From NCBI GenBank assembly GCA_951394045.1, contig OX595992.1, positions 806,001-870,000 on the forward strand: a DNA stretch of 64,000 nt. The letters are read 5' to 3'. Shown here piece by piece: positions 45,760 to 55,452 of this stretch. The number at the start of each line of letters is the position of its first letter. The stretch's first letter is position 1. The position numbers and the translations under genes are program-made. The notes beneath the pieces were generated by a model that ran no database searches, was not told where the DNA came from, and worked only from the letters and a program-made list of their open reading frames with translations. Source of the DNA: Nitzschia sp. DOCU1 (lineage: Eukaryota; Bacillariophyta; Bacillariophyceae; Bacillariales; Bacillariaceae).

Positions 45760-47247
45760 ATGTTTGCTCGTCTGGCATCTCCTTCCTTGCTTCTCAAGGC
45801 AGCCCGTGTATCCTCGAACCGAAAGATCCATCCTCGACCCATTCTAATCCCACTGTATCTCACTGTAAGTTCGTCGCTCCTTTCACAAGTTGTCCCCTTT
45901 TCTACAATGCCGAGTCCACCCTATCAGTATCGGTCCCCGGATGCTCCCGCATTTGACCTTGGAAATCTGGAATTGCTGATCAATGACGCTGAAACAAAGC
46001 GCCAGTCTGCCTTTGAGGCCTCGCGAAAGTTCCACACACAGTTCGTCAAGATACGATCCGACATGGAGTTGGAAACCACCAATACCGACAAAACTGCTCA
46101 AGTTTTGGACGAGATCTCAAAATCTTTAAAAGAAGCCGCAGGGGAAAGTGAGTCAAGTGATCGCACGCCACGGGAAGCTAACTTGAGTAATCGAGTCGAA
46201 GAATTTGCTCGTCTTGTGGCCTTCAACCATTTTTTGGCCAATGGAACCTTGATAGCTCCATCGGACTGCGGAAACTTTGTCACAGACGAAGAATATCTGG
46301 CAGGCGCCTGTATGGGGCTATGTCAAGATGTCGCACGATATGCCATTGGTCGAGCCACCGCCCGTGATTTGGCGTCGGTCAAAATGTCACGAGATGTGAT
46401 TCAAGAAATATTGGATTATCTCCTCAAATTCGACTTTCGCAATGGATACCTCCGTCGAAAATATGATGGAACTAAATATGCTTTGAAAACGGTCGAGACT
46501 TTGCTTTACGAACTTTCCGTGACGGGAGCGACGGATACCGAGGAGCCAGATGCCAAACGAACCAAGGCATCCACATTGTCGGATCCAGAGCAACTGGAGG
46601 AAATTCGGAAACGTATCGAGCATCGGGATGAGCTACGAGAACAACTGATCAAGAAGAGTAGAGATGGCCAAAAGGCAGCCAAGCAAGCTATTTATGCGCT
46701 ACATCGCGGCGATAACAATAAGGCACAACGGCTCTTGCAACAATGCCAAGACTGCATCACAAACGATCTCATGCCGATTGTCAACGACGAACCACCGCTG
46801 CGCTCAGGAAGCTGCTCGAATGTGTTGGAGGAATTCGCGGAGGCCAAATTGTTCTATGTTTGGCTTCTCGGGAAGGAGGACATACCTTCTTCAACCTGCA
46901 GTGGGATCCTACTCAAGCATGACGAGTTTGGCATTGATTTGGAATCGGAAGAATATCTTGGTGGTCTCTGCGACTTGACGGGAGAAATCGGGCGCTACGC
47001 GGTGCAGCGTGGGACTGATCGTGACTTTGAGGGGGTCAAAAAGTGTCTTGAAGCCAACTCTTCGATTCTTTTGGCCATTCAAATGATGGGGCGCTTTCCT
47101 GGTGGGATTGGCAAAAAGATGGATCAGCTACGACGTAGCGTTGAGAAACTCGAACGAATGACGTATGAGCTCTCCTTGTCCGAAGCGACCGGTCGAAAGA
47201 TCGCCAGTGAAGCTGTAGAATCCATGGATACATCACAAGATGAATAG
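45760..47247 (+). CDS. Tandem translin/TRAX-family protein
   Basis: 495 residues from the first ATG at 45760. Residues 1-49 (MFARLASPSLLLKAARVSSN, then several Arg/Ser) look like a mitochondrial targeting peptide; a second ATG at 45907 (MPSPPYQY) would give a cytosolic form of 446. Two translin-type all-helical units follow. Unit 1, about 65-255, has FRNGYLRRKYDGTKYALKTV, close to translin's LRKRYDGLKYDVK. Unit 2, about 275-475, has SEEYLGGLCDLTGEIGRYAV and MDQLRRSVEKLERMTYELSL, where TRAX carries catalytic acidic residues. Animal translin and TRAX are separate proteins forming the RNase C3PO. Fusion of two units in one chain is unusual. Which unit is TRAX-like, and whether the acidic triad is complete, needs structural alignment. 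Confidence 0.8.
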   Translation: MFARLASPSLLLKAARVSSNRKIHPRPILIPLYLTVSSSLLSQVVPFSTMPSPPYQYRSPDAPAFDLGNLELLINDAETKRQSAFEASRKFHTQFVKIRSDMELETTNTDKTAQVLDEISKSLKEAAGESESSDRTPREANLSNRVEEFARLVAFNHFLANGTLIAPSDCGNFVTDEEYLAGACMGLCQDVARYAIGRATARDLASVKMSRDVIQEILDYLLKFDFRNGYLRRKYDGTKYALKTVETLLYELSVTGATDTEEPDAKRTKASTLSDPEQLEEIRKRIEHRDELREQLIKKSRDGQKAAKQAIYALHRGDNNKAQRLLQQCQDCITNDLMPIVNDEPPLRSGSCSNVLEEFAEAKLFYVWLLGKEDIPSSTCSGILLKHDEFGIDLESEEYLGGLCDLTGEIGRYAVQRGTDRDFEGVKKCLEANSSILLAIQMMGRFPGGIGKKMDQLRRSVEKLERMTYELSLSEATGRKIASEAVESMDTSQDE

Positions 47248-47864
47248 TCGAGGTATAGCAATAGATTATTGCCGCGTTGGATTGGAATGCTGTATCTTGC
47301 CTTTTGGCGCATGCATTTGTATCATTTGCTGGACACCATTGATGTCGACGTCCCCTGCTGAACAAACGCAGTTTACTATGGCCCAAGCACAGAGCTATGG
47401 TGCGAGAGACAGAAAGTCCCTACGCCACATTCACTATCGCATGTGTTACGATGTTTCAAATCTCTCTTATTTAATGGGTTTCTCCAAAAGACACTCATAT
47501 TTAATAGAAATGACTTTCGGAACCTATTGTAGTCTCGCTGGCATCTATACACTTTTTTCTGGTGATGATACAACCGCGCGCTTTCGCTCCTTGGTGTCAA
47601 GAGTTGCTGCCAGGACCGTACCGTTCGCATGTGTGTATCCCATCCAAAAAGACCGCCAACGAAATCTGCTCACATCAAAATGACCGTCGGCGTCGAGTGC
47701 CGACACTTGTTGCTACAGAGTGTTTTGCTCCTATCCAACGATTCGTACCGCACGAGATAATCCATCGTCCTTGAACAAAGGCATTAAGGAGTAAATCAAT
47801 TGAAAGATCTCATACAACTTTTGGATTTGGAGTTGGAAACTGGATCAGACATCAGTCATCTACA
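47248..47864. other. Intergenic, no gene recognised
   Basis: About 0.6 kb. A 147-residue frame begins at an ATG overlapping the translin stop but shows no family and poor composition. It holds the promoter of the glutaredoxin-like gene. Confidence 0.45.
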
Positions 47865-48371
47865 ATGGTATTTTTTCGAAAATTGTGGCTTCTTGCCGTC
47901 TTCTTTATATTCCAGGTCATCGCCGAGAAAGGGAAGAAAGTTCAGCGCATGAGCACGGGTGAGACACCAGCGGAATTCATACAGCGAAAGGTCAAGACGC
48001 ATGAGGTACGTGCTTACAAAGGGTGTTGTGGCTAAGCTGGGCGACGAGTTATCAATATTCCTCTGAATTGTGACCTTCGCTAGGTTATGGTATTTGCTCG
48101 AAGTTATGGGAAACAAAATCTTCAAGCAAAGAACTTGTTGAAACAAATCTCGAAAGAGACTACGGTTGAGGTGGAGTTCTTGGACTTGGATTTGATGGAA
48201 GGTTGGGACGGTTCACTACTGCTGCTAGAATTGGAATCGATGACAGGCCAATGGGCCCTTCCGAATATATTTATCGGCTCAAAACATGTTGGCGGCAACA
48301 AGGAAATCGATCAAATGCATGCATTGGGTGAACTGGAAGAGATGGTTCGGCAAGCAGGGCAGGATCTCTAA
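47865..48371 (+). CDS. Secretory glutaredoxin-like protein without active-site cysteines
   Basis: Two exons, 47865-48005 and 48084-48371, with a 78-bp intron (GTACGT to CGCTAG), phase 0, 142 residues. Residues 1-20 (MVFFRKLWLLAVFFIFQVIA) form a signal peptide or anchor. The rest keeps the dithiol glutaredoxin scaffold: VMVFARSYGKQNLQAKNLLK aligns with the family's V-F-K-S-YCPYC-KAK-LL, then VEFLDLDLM, ALPNIFIGSKHVGGNKEIDQ (cis-Pro loop and GG glutathione site) and a final helix. The CPYC tetrad is replaced by GKQN, and no Cys is present anywhere in the mature chain. It therefore cannot do thiol-disulfide exchange; binding of glutathione or a scaffold role is possible. It is convergent with the PhyH gene, 33 bp away. 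Confidence 0.85.
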
Positions 48372-48404
48372 TTGGATTGTTCTTTTCGAAGCAATATGTG
48401 TATT

Positions 48405-49454
48405 CTAGGTTTCGAAAGTTATGGGAAAATCTTCTTTAGGAAGTTCGACAGTCGACGGATCCTCCACGTTCGCGATATATGGGCTCCAAAGTTTGCTAAA
48501 CGATGCGTCCGCCGTGAATCGAACGTTCGCTGGAACGAAATGCATTCCCAGTCCTCGTCGAGGTTTCGTCGCGGAAGTGTTCTTGCCGGATCCATGCCAG
48601 GTCTTTCCATGATGAATCGACATTGCACCCCGTTTGAGACCTGCCATACTGACAATTTCCAGCGAATCTGGTTCAATGCCTTCTTGTCTGGCCGCGGTAT
48701 GAAGCATTCGTTTTGCATCTTTATCGAAGAATTGGCTTGTAGATCCGTTTCGCTCGTCTCCCCAATTGTGGCTCCCTTTCATGTACTCTAGCGGGCCGAG
48801 TTCATCATCCATATCGTCCAGGGCGAGCCAAACAGTGATCACATCATCCGGCTCAAACTTGAAATAGGGTGAATCGCGGTGAAAGACCAACGGCGACGCA
48901 CCTGGGGGCTTGGCCCAAACCTGATCCTGTCCGAGGCGAGCTCCTGCTTCCCAACCTCCTAGTTGCGCCACCAAGCTTCCTAGTCCAGGATCTGTCTCCA
49001 GCTTCCGAAAGACACTATCAGCCTTGTGCATGTTGATGACTTGTAAAACTTTGACGTTTTCCAGGTTTCCGTTAAAGCCGATCGGCCCCTTTGCGACTTG
49101 CTGTTGGTTACCCTTTGCGTCCCGATCCATTGCGCTGCTGTTATTCGAACTAGTCGGCTTTCCAAGTTTAATCAATCGAGGCGTCTTGTCGGGCTTTCCC
49201 CGATCGTACTTGCCTCGTAACACATCCTCCAAGCGATCATTCAGTAAATCCACAGCCGCATCACTCAGTACGTCTGGACAGATGATAAAGCCATCTTGAC
49301 GGAACGCGTCGACAACGTGCCGAGGAACGCTTGGTAGGCGCAACGCTGAGTTTCCGTCGTCTGCATCGGAGGCGGCTACTGGGATTCGTATTCGGAAATC
49401 TTGACCCTCTATCATGCCGGATAATAGATATGAGCACAATATGAACCCTTTCAT
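48405..49454 (-). CDS. Phytanoyl-CoA dioxygenase (PhyH)-family protein
   Basis: Single exon, 349 residues. The first ATG at 49454 opens a hydrophobic N-terminus (MKGFILCSYLLSG) that could be a short signal peptide; an ATG 13 codons later (MIEGQDFRI) would remove it. The PhyH double-stranded beta-helix is clear: DAFRQDGFIICPDVLSDAAV at the start, the metal ligands His-x-Asp in FHRDSPYF near 191, VWLALDDMDDELGPLEYMKGSH in the core, and the distal His in IHHGKTWHGSG near 285, with an Arg that would bind 2-oxoglutarate in KPRRGLGMHF. All catalytic ligands are present, so an active Fe(II)/2-oxoglutarate hydroxylase is likely. The substrate is unknown, since this family also covers halogenases and non-lipid hydroxylases. 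Confidence 0.85.
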   Translation of the reverse strand: MKGFILCSYLLSGMIEGQDFRIRIPVAASDADDGNSALRLPSVPRHVVDAFRQDGFIICPDVLSDAAVDLLNDRLEDVLRGKYDRGKPDKTPRLIKLGKPTSSNNSSAMDRDAKGNQQQVAKGPIGFNGNLENVKVLQVINMHKADSVFRKLETDPGLGSLVAQLGGWEAGARLGQDQVWAKPPGASPLVFHRDSPYFKFEPDDVITVWLALDDMDDELGPLEYMKGSHNWGDERNGSTSQFFDKDAKRMLHTAARQEGIEPDSLEIVSMAGLKRGAMSIHHGKTWHGSGKNTSATKPRRGLGMHFVPANVRFTADASFSKLWSPYIANVEDPSTVELPKEDFPITFET

Positions 49455-49948
49455 TCACAGTGGCGGCGTTTCCCACTAGCAAAGAGCCCCGTCATCGCCT
49501 CTACCTGTTTTGGGTGTCGCTCATCACACTCACATCTCGTGCCAAGAAATTTTCTGAAGAAGATGATTTTGATGGCTTGGACTCATTCGACCGATTCAGC
49601 TTTTGCAGCCGAAAACAAAAGTTGTCGGCCGTGCTATTTTGCCACGTATTCGAGCGAGGCGGCAGGCGGCATCGCATTTCCCGCCATCGTGTTCCGTGGC
49701 ACGACGGCATCAAACGAAACGAGAATGCGTAGGCGGACTTTCTGAATCGAGAAGTAAGGCCTGTTGTCATCCAAGTCTACCGCAGTTGCATCATCTGACA
49801 GATCAGCCAAACAGGAAAATCATCGGTGGTTTTCGCTTTTGCTCATACTCTGCATAGCTCTATATTCCGTATCATCTTCTTCGACAGACCCCACAAATAC
49901 AACAGCCACGCGTGTAATAAAGCGACAATATTCGATCGATCTCCTAAA
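49455..49948. promoter_or_regulatory. Divergent promoter region, PhyH and ankyrin genes
   Basis: About 490 bp between divergent starts. The ankyrin frame is open upstream of its ATG to a GTG at 49826, which I do not use. No other feature seen. Confidence 0.4.
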
Positions 49949-50638
49949 ATGTTGGAACATCACCATCACCAATGTTGCGTTTGGGACTCGTACAAGTTTG
50001 CCTTGTACTCCAAATTCAGAGAACCAAAGCTATATCGATATGCGGCGCAAGGAGACTGGGACCTCATTCCTGACCGGTGCAAGTCCCATCCCAAAGAAGC
50101 ACGTTTTGTGCATAAATACGCTCCCATGGATACCCCGCTATGCCGACTTTTGACGACCCAGGGTTGCTCATCGTGCCCATCGGATGTCAAAGAGGGTATC
50201 TTTCAAATGAAATTTGAGGCTGTCAAAGCTTTGCTCGAAGCCAACGTCGACGCGGCAACTGCCAGGGATACTTTTCAGCGGACGCCACTCCATTGGGCGT
50301 GCATGGATGTGGATGGCAACCATGGGGATACGGATGATTCCATTATTTTGATGTTACTACAACAAGCTCCTTCGGCAGCTCAAATGATTGACGTGGAACA
50401 CAGAACACCGCTACACTACCTGGTGGCGCGCAACGAAAAGATACCAACGAAACTTTTAGCCAAAATGGTGGCGCTCTTCCCAGAAGCCTTGACCATGAAG
50501 GACGAAGTCGGCGAAACTCCTTTGGATATTGTGCAATCAAGACACGATGAGATTGAGAACAGTCAAGAGCTTGTCAAGTCGCTACGAAAACTAGAAACAA
50601 TGTTCTTACCGCGGGGCGGAAATGAGAAGGACGAATAA
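49949..50638 (+). CDS. Small ankyrin-repeat protein
   Basis: 229 residues from the first ATG (MLEHHHHQCCVWDSY). Three to four ankyrin units are visible: FVHKYAPMDTPLCRLL, TFQRTPLHWACMD near 112, VEHRTPLHYLVARNE near 153 and DEVGETPLDIVQSR near 190, with P-A-L/V spacers (FPEALTMKDEVG) of the type seen in the ankyrin protein at the left end of the window. A basic/acidic tail ends the chain. The His/Cys-rich start (HHHHQCC) is curious but matches no metal-binding motif I know. No effector domain is present, so a protein-binding role is all that can be said. An upstream exon is possible because the frame is open before the ATG. Confidence 0.75.
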   Translation: MLEHHHHQCCVWDSYKFALYSKFREPKLYRYAAQGDWDLIPDRCKSHPKEARFVHKYAPMDTPLCRLLTTQGCSSCPSDVKEGIFQMKFEAVKALLEANVDAATARDTFQRTPLHWACMDVDGNHGDTDDSIILMLLQQAPSAAQMIDVEHRTPLHYLVARNEKIPTKLLAKMVALFPEALTMKDEVGETPLDIVQSRHDEIENSQELVKSLRKLETMFLPRGGNEKDE

Positions 50639-51035
50639 TGCCAAGACGAGTGCTCGGGTTTACTACACATATTGCCACGGAGATGCTACGAGATTTTTTC
50701 AATCTACCACCATAGCCAGACTCGCAGGAACAGAATAAATTCACTTTTTCGATATTGGATTGCCTACAGACCCCAAACACTTGAATTCAACTCATGCCTG
50801 GAATCCTGAAGGCAAGGCTGCTTTGAGAAGCAATGCATTTGCCGCCCGTTAGAAGAATGACAGCCATTCCTTTTACCCCATTTCGGTAGCCTAGCAGCAT
50901 AGTAAAATAAGAGAGAAAATACCTCGTATCCTGACAACTTTCTTCTACTTTTACAAGTTCCGCGTACACGACGACTTGAGGCAATCGTCTCTCGGGATGA
51001 ATTCGATACAGCACACTCAACTCGAAGTGCATAGC
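50639..51035. other. Convergent 3' spacer
   Basis: About 400 bp between two 3' ends. No gene or RNA seen. Confidence 0.5.
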
Positions 51036-51455
51036 TCACAGCAATGGCTTTCTCAAATCTGTGTTTTCACCATTGTTTCTGTTGTTACCAAACAATGAAT
51101 TTTCCACATCCCCTTGTGGCGTGGGTGGCTCATCACTCCCCAGCAAGTCTGGAAAGACTTGTTCCATGGTCGTTGGCATATTGCTCAGCGACAAGACGCC
51201 CCTTCGATCATCGCCATGATTGTCTTGTTCGGATTCAAAAATGAACTCATTGAGTGTATCGTAAATATGCGGTGCTGCATTTTCATCTATCGTTCGCCGA
51301 CGTCGACGACGGCAACATTGGCAACAACGAAAGAGACTGCCATCCAGCAATTCCCGCGGATTCAAAGAACACGCCAAACACAGCAGGGCCAGTAGAAATA
51401 TCCCAATGACCACAGCCACGAGAACTATAGTGTCTTCACTGATTCGAATAGTCAT
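51036..51455 (-). CDS. Small single-pass membrane protein, unrecognised
   Basis: The frame reaches a TTG at 51488; the first ATG is 51455 (MTIRISEDT), giving 139 residues. A single strong helix at about 10-32 (IVLVAVVIGIFLLALLCLAC) is followed by RCCQCCRRRRRR, a Cys/Arg cluster directly under the membrane that suits palmitoylation and an inside orientation. The remaining about 80 residues are acidic and disordered, ending in a dileucine (RKPLL) after an acidic stretch, which is the form of a sorting signal. I recognise no family. It could be a vacuolar or endosomal anchor protein. Confidence rests on the strong helix and topology rules. Confidence 0.6.
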   Translation of the reverse strand: MTIRISEDTIVLVAVVIGIFLLALLCLACSLNPRELLDGSLFRCCQCCRRRRRRTIDENAAPHIYDTLNEFIFESEQDNHGDDRRGVLSLSNMPTTMEQVFPDLLGSDEPPTPQGDVENSLFGNNRNNGENTDLRKPLL

Positions 51456-52083
51456 GGTAGAGTAGTAGTTTTTGTAGACCGTTTGCAACTTGGAGAAAAA
51501 CTATGCGTTGAGAATGGCAATCGTTGCTCTCGGTGGGAATCAAAATCAACAATGAGTCACACGGAACCACAGGGGGGCGTTTTTGGAAGGGAGAAGATCG
51601 TTTACGAATTTCAGCTCTATTCAATGCTTCTCTTCAGAAACTTGGCTCTCAAGAGAAAGCTCTTTTCATCAAAATGAAGAGATTGTAATAGTTTGTCAGG
51701 TCGGTAGGGGGACGCAATGAGTGTTGCTAATGGTGTTCTTTTTGTTTTTCGCAGCGTTGTTGTTGTCGCGTCAATCACGCAAGAACAGAACTCGGAGCGA
51801 CCGCGAGCCAGAACAACCTTGCACCTCGAACGTACGACCTACAGACCTCCATGAGAAGGCAAGCAATTGCCGTGCCGTAGAGAATGTACTGATTCCTAGC
51901 TTGATTTCTAGCTCGAGATTAATATCGCGCTCTCTCGCGCGAGATCTCCCTCCAACCGAAAAAACGCACCGAAAGCGATTGCGCAAAATGACAAATTCCA
52001 TTGTAGCAAATACATGCATCATCTATATTCAAGATACATATTTGCATTAGTTTACAACTACAGACGCACATGCTGTCAGCAAC
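51456..52083. promoter_or_regulatory. Divergent spacer between membrane protein and 383-aa gene
   Basis: About 630 bp. Plus-strand short frames near 51720 begin at non-ATG codons. A CGCGCTCTCTCGCGCGAGA palindrome-like tract lies near 51928. No gene recognised. Confidence 0.45.
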
Positions 52084-53235
52084 ATGAGTACTAGTGAACT
52101 TCATGTGCTCGAAACTGCAAGTGCGATGCTCGAGGAGTCCTCATCGATCATGACGATGAAGAAGAGCGACGAGAATGATGATGCTGGCGGCAACAACAGC
52201 AAGGTGCACGACAAGAACAAGAACACGCCCATGAAACGAGCGGCATTGTCGGAACTCGCATTGAATTCTCCTTTGAAGCAAGCAAACATGGGAGCTCTTG
52301 TGGTCAGTTCGACTCGTCCTGCAACAAGAAGTGCAAGCAAGGACAGCATCATGGCCGTCGCTCTTGCCCCTGGACATGGTGGCAGCAATCTTGCAGTCGT
52401 GCTACCAGCACGCCTACAGGATGACACCAAGGCAACTGGCAATGACAAAATGCCTCTTACGAAGCAACTCTCCTCTCTTTTCCAGGAAAGCAGCAACAAT
52501 GACGTCTCTTGTATGACGACTCCGTATGAGGAATGGAAGGCCGAGTTTCAATCGTTCTTGCGTGAGAATGGGTTTCTCGGCTCACTTCTCATTCGTGGAA
52601 TAGACAATGCTGCTGATCAAAGCCCTTTGACTTCCACCAAGAAGACTAGCCGAGTCCGTTGTTCGACTCGCCGCCAATCGCTTCTCTTGTCCTCCTCTCG
52701 TTACAATGTTCTCAGCGACCATGAGCGCAAGAGTCTCCTTACCAAGCAAGACTTGGAGTCGCTCCGCTACATTCTCATCACCAAGTCCCGATCCGACAAA
52801 CTCCGTTTCATTCAAGACAAACTGCTGCAAGGCGAATCTGAGATTCGATACGACCAACATGGCTCGTTTTCCCGTCACGTGCACCGAATTGTGGTGGAGA
52901 ATTGTTTCCGAAAAACCATGAAAAATGAAAAAAGACAAGCCGCTCGGCTGGACTGGTTGATTGCCGTAACTCATAATCTTCTGGAGTATGATGCATGGAT
53001 GTATGATCATCCACAAGATGAAAGTGATGATATGGCTCTGATGGTCAAGAGTCTTGCTGGCTATTGGACGCGATTGTTCTATAAAGCACAGCAAATAAAA
53101 AACGGCAAGAAGGAAGATCTTGGCTGGGACGATGAGTACACCAAGCCGGGTGTCATGGAACTCTTGAGTCAGTTTCAGAGCAAGGTGGATGCGTGTCCTT
53201 CCTTGGGCGCCTTTGAGTATGCCATTGCGGATTGA
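52084..53235 (+). CDS. Hypothetical protein, 383 aa
   Basis: Intact frame from ATG. I do not recognise the family. The first 150 residues are Ser/Thr/Asn/Lys-rich and likely disordered, with an NTPMKRAALSELALNSPLKQ stretch holding two Ser/Thr-Pro sites that could be CDK targets. Residues about 150-375 look folded and helical: YEEWKAEFQSFLRENGFLGS, then KQDLESLRYILITKSRSDKL, RHVHRIVVENCFRKTM, ARLDWLIAVTHNLLEYDAWM and VMELLSQFQSKVDACPSLGA. That alternation resembles a helical bundle. No catalytic or metal motif is seen. The clean frame and coding-like composition support a real gene. Confidence 0.65.
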   Translation: MSTSELHVLETASAMLEESSSIMTMKKSDENDDAGGNNSKVHDKNKNTPMKRAALSELALNSPLKQANMGALVVSSTRPATRSASKDSIMAVALAPGHGGSNLAVVLPARLQDDTKATGNDKMPLTKQLSSLFQESSNNDVSCMTTPYEEWKAEFQSFLRENGFLGSLLIRGIDNAADQSPLTSTKKTSRVRCSTRRQSLLLSSSRYNVLSDHERKSLLTKQDLESLRYILITKSRSDKLRFIQDKLLQGESEIRYDQHGSFSRHVHRIVVENCFRKTMKNEKRQAARLDWLIAVTHNLLEYDAWMYDHPQDESDDMALMVKSLAGYWTRLFYKAQQIKNGKKEDLGWDDEYTKPGVMELLSQFQSKVDACPSLGAFEYAIAD

Positions 53236-53820
53236 TCACCGCTTCGGCATGCCGCACAATGATCCATCGTTCGTGTCTTCTTCATCCGAGAAAGCAGTAG
53301 GAGCCTAGCGGAGTCTGGAGCATTTCTTGCCCCTGTATGACGACGCTTGTATAATGTCTCAATACCCTTTTTTGTGAGCATCCATCCATCCATTGTAGTA
53401 ATAGTGACGGCCACAATCTCATCATCCTCCACGATGAAAAAGCCAACGGACGGAAATGGAAGATGCATGCGTTGGAAATGCGACCACTGTGCGGGTTTTG
53501 TGATGGTCGCACATGGTGGTCCATGAAGTCGAACCTTGTCCGACTACGATGACGGACGGACGGGCGAGAGGATCGGCGGAGAAGCACGTCGAAAAATGGA
53601 CTCGGTTGACTAAAGTCTCCAGCAGCAACGTCCTATCGCGGCAGATACCCGTTGTGGATGCCCGGCCATGGCGACGATGTCCTTGTAAGGACGTTGCGTA
53701 ATAACGAACAACGGCTTCGAACATTACTCTACGCTTCCCTTGTTTGAAAGCTACCCTACTCTTTTCTGTCTCTACCGTCGTTCATCTCTAGTCTTTTAGA
53801 CTTATCATCATTCCTTCAAA
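53236..53820. promoter_or_regulatory. Promoter region of RPN10
   Basis: About 585 bp between same-strand genes. Pyrimidine-rich just upstream of the RPN10 ATG (CATCATTCCTTCAAAATG). Minus-strand frames here have no coding signs. Confidence 0.4.
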
Positions 53821-55062
53821 ATGCCGCTAGAATCGTGCATGATCTTACTGGATAATTCCGAATTTATGAGGAATGGAGATTACATTCCGACTCGTTTGGA
53901 AGCCCAGCAAGACGCCGCCAACTTGTTGGTAGGTGCCAAGACACAATCTCATCCCGAATCGACCGTCGGTGTCTCGGCGGGTACGGAATTACTCGTGTCT
54001 CCTACCGATGATGTCGGCAAAATCTTGAATGCCTTGCATGGTTTGCCCATTTCGAGCAAACCCAAGGATGTCACGGCGATGGTGCAAGTGGCCAGTCTAG
54101 CGTTGAAGCATCGTCGCAATAAGAATGGAAGTCAACGGATTGTTCTGTTTGTGGGAAGTCCTCTGGATAATGTGGACGGGCGTGCATTAGCCAAGGCGGG
54201 GCGACAGCTCAAGAAGAACAATGTGGCGATTGATGTGGTTTGCATGGGCGAACTGGAAACGAACGAAGACAAACTCAAGGAGCTTGTGGATGCTGCCAAT
54301 GGACGTTCGGATGATGGAGCTGAACGAACTTGCCATTTAGTGACTATTCCGGCTGGTGTCTTGCCTAGTGATGTATTGGCGAGTAGTCCCATTGTGCATG
54401 GAGGATCCGGTGGGTCGGCCTTTGCGGCATCGGCGGCTGCCGCGGCCACTGGAGGCGGTGGAGACTTGGGCGCCTTTGCAGAGTTCGGGGGCGTCGATCC
54501 AAATATGGATCCCGAACTTGCCATGGCTTTGCGTGTAAGTATGGAAGAAGAACGAGCTAGGCAAGAGCGTATGGCAGCGCAGCAAGCTGCCGAGCAACAA
54601 GCGGCAGGTGGCAGCGAAGAGTCCAAGGATGCCGAAATGACAGATGCAGCGGCATCGGCAGCTGAAGCAGCGGCATTGACTGCCATGGATATGGGTCTCA
54701 GTGAAGAAGAGGCTCTTTTGCAACAAGCTCTAGCCATGTCAATGAACGAGAACGAGCCCAAGCCATCTGCTGCGGACGATGACACCAAGCCAGGGGCAGC
54801 TGCAGCCATGGAAGAAGACGATGAAGCAGCTGCCATGCAGCTTGCTCTTCAAATGAGCATGCAAACGGAACAGCAATCCGAGGCCAAAAAGGAGGAACAG
54901 TCGGGGAATCAGCAATTCCAAGACCCTCAGTTTGTTAACCAGTTGTTGGGCTCTTTGCCCGGTGTGGATCCCAATGATCCTTCGATTCAAAGTGCGTTGC
55001 AAAACTTGCAAGGGGACAAAAAGGAGGAGGATAAGAAAAAGGAAGGCGAGAAGAAAGAGTAG
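53821..55062 (+). CDS. RPN10: 26S proteasome ubiquitin receptor Rpn10
   Basis: Intact single-exon gene, 413 residues, starting with the family's MPLESCMILLDNSEFMRNGD. A von Willebrand A domain fills residues 1-190 (RLEAQQDAANLLVGAKTQSH, then RNKNGSQRIVLFVGSPL). Three ubiquitin-interacting motifs follow: about 229-250 (DPELAMALRVSMEEERARQE), about 290-310 (EEEALLQQALAMSMNENE) and about 334-352 (EAAAMQLALQMSMQ). Each has the acidic start, Ala and Ser of a UIM. Three UIMs resemble the plant protein; yeast has one. A Lys/Glu tail ends it (KKEEDKKKEGEKKE). It sits in the 19S base-lid junction and captures ubiquitinated substrates. Ala/Gln/Glu-rich linkers explain the long antisense frame opposite. 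Confidence 0.97.
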   Translation: MPLESCMILLDNSEFMRNGDYIPTRLEAQQDAANLLVGAKTQSHPESTVGVSAGTELLVSPTDDVGKILNALHGLPISSKPKDVTAMVQVASLALKHRRNKNGSQRIVLFVGSPLDNVDGRALAKAGRQLKKNNVAIDVVCMGELETNEDKLKELVDAANGRSDDGAERTCHLVTIPAGVLPSDVLASSPIVHGGSGGSAFAASAAAAATGGGGDLGAFAEFGGVDPNMDPELAMALRVSMEEERARQERMAAQQAAEQQAAGGSEESKDAEMTDAAASAAEAAALTAMDMGLSEEEALLQQALAMSMNENEPKPSAADDDTKPGAAAAMEEDDEAAAMQLALQMSMQTEQQSEAKKEEQSGNQQFQDPQFVNQLLGSLPGVDPNDPSIQSALQNLQGDKKEEDKKKEGEKKE

Positions 55063-55452
55063 ACGAGAACAGCTGGATGATCGATCTTGGTTCTACTCAT
55101 TCAGGGATCAAGCGAACTACAACACTCTAGTATACAAATAATCAACTCTACTAGTATTTGAACACGTCAATAACACGATTATGCTGTATCGTACTTTAAC
55201 TTTGCGATGATTTTTCGTTCTGGGTAGTGGGGCGCAAATTTGAATAGCGCTAACGTCTTGGGCAAGATACGTTGCTGTGAATGATTTCGTGAGCTACCAT
55301 TGGGGGTGTTGGAACGGACAGTTCTGTAGGTGGTGACCTCTACAATGTGAGAACAATAGTAATTAGTAGCGATCTATATATTATTTACGCTAATGACGGA
55401 CATTACAACAGGGACGAAAGCATGGTGCTTTCTTGGAGGTTCGTCGACGCTT
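55063..55452. other. Convergent 3' spacer
   Basis: About 390 bp between RPN10 and the Polo-like kinase. No coding or RNA feature seen. Confidence 0.5.

Noticed and set aside
54132..54836. Minus-strand Ala/Ser-rich frame (234 aa) opposite RPN10
   Set aside because: Complement of the Ala/Gln/Glu-rich UIM linkers; the real gene is on the plus strand.
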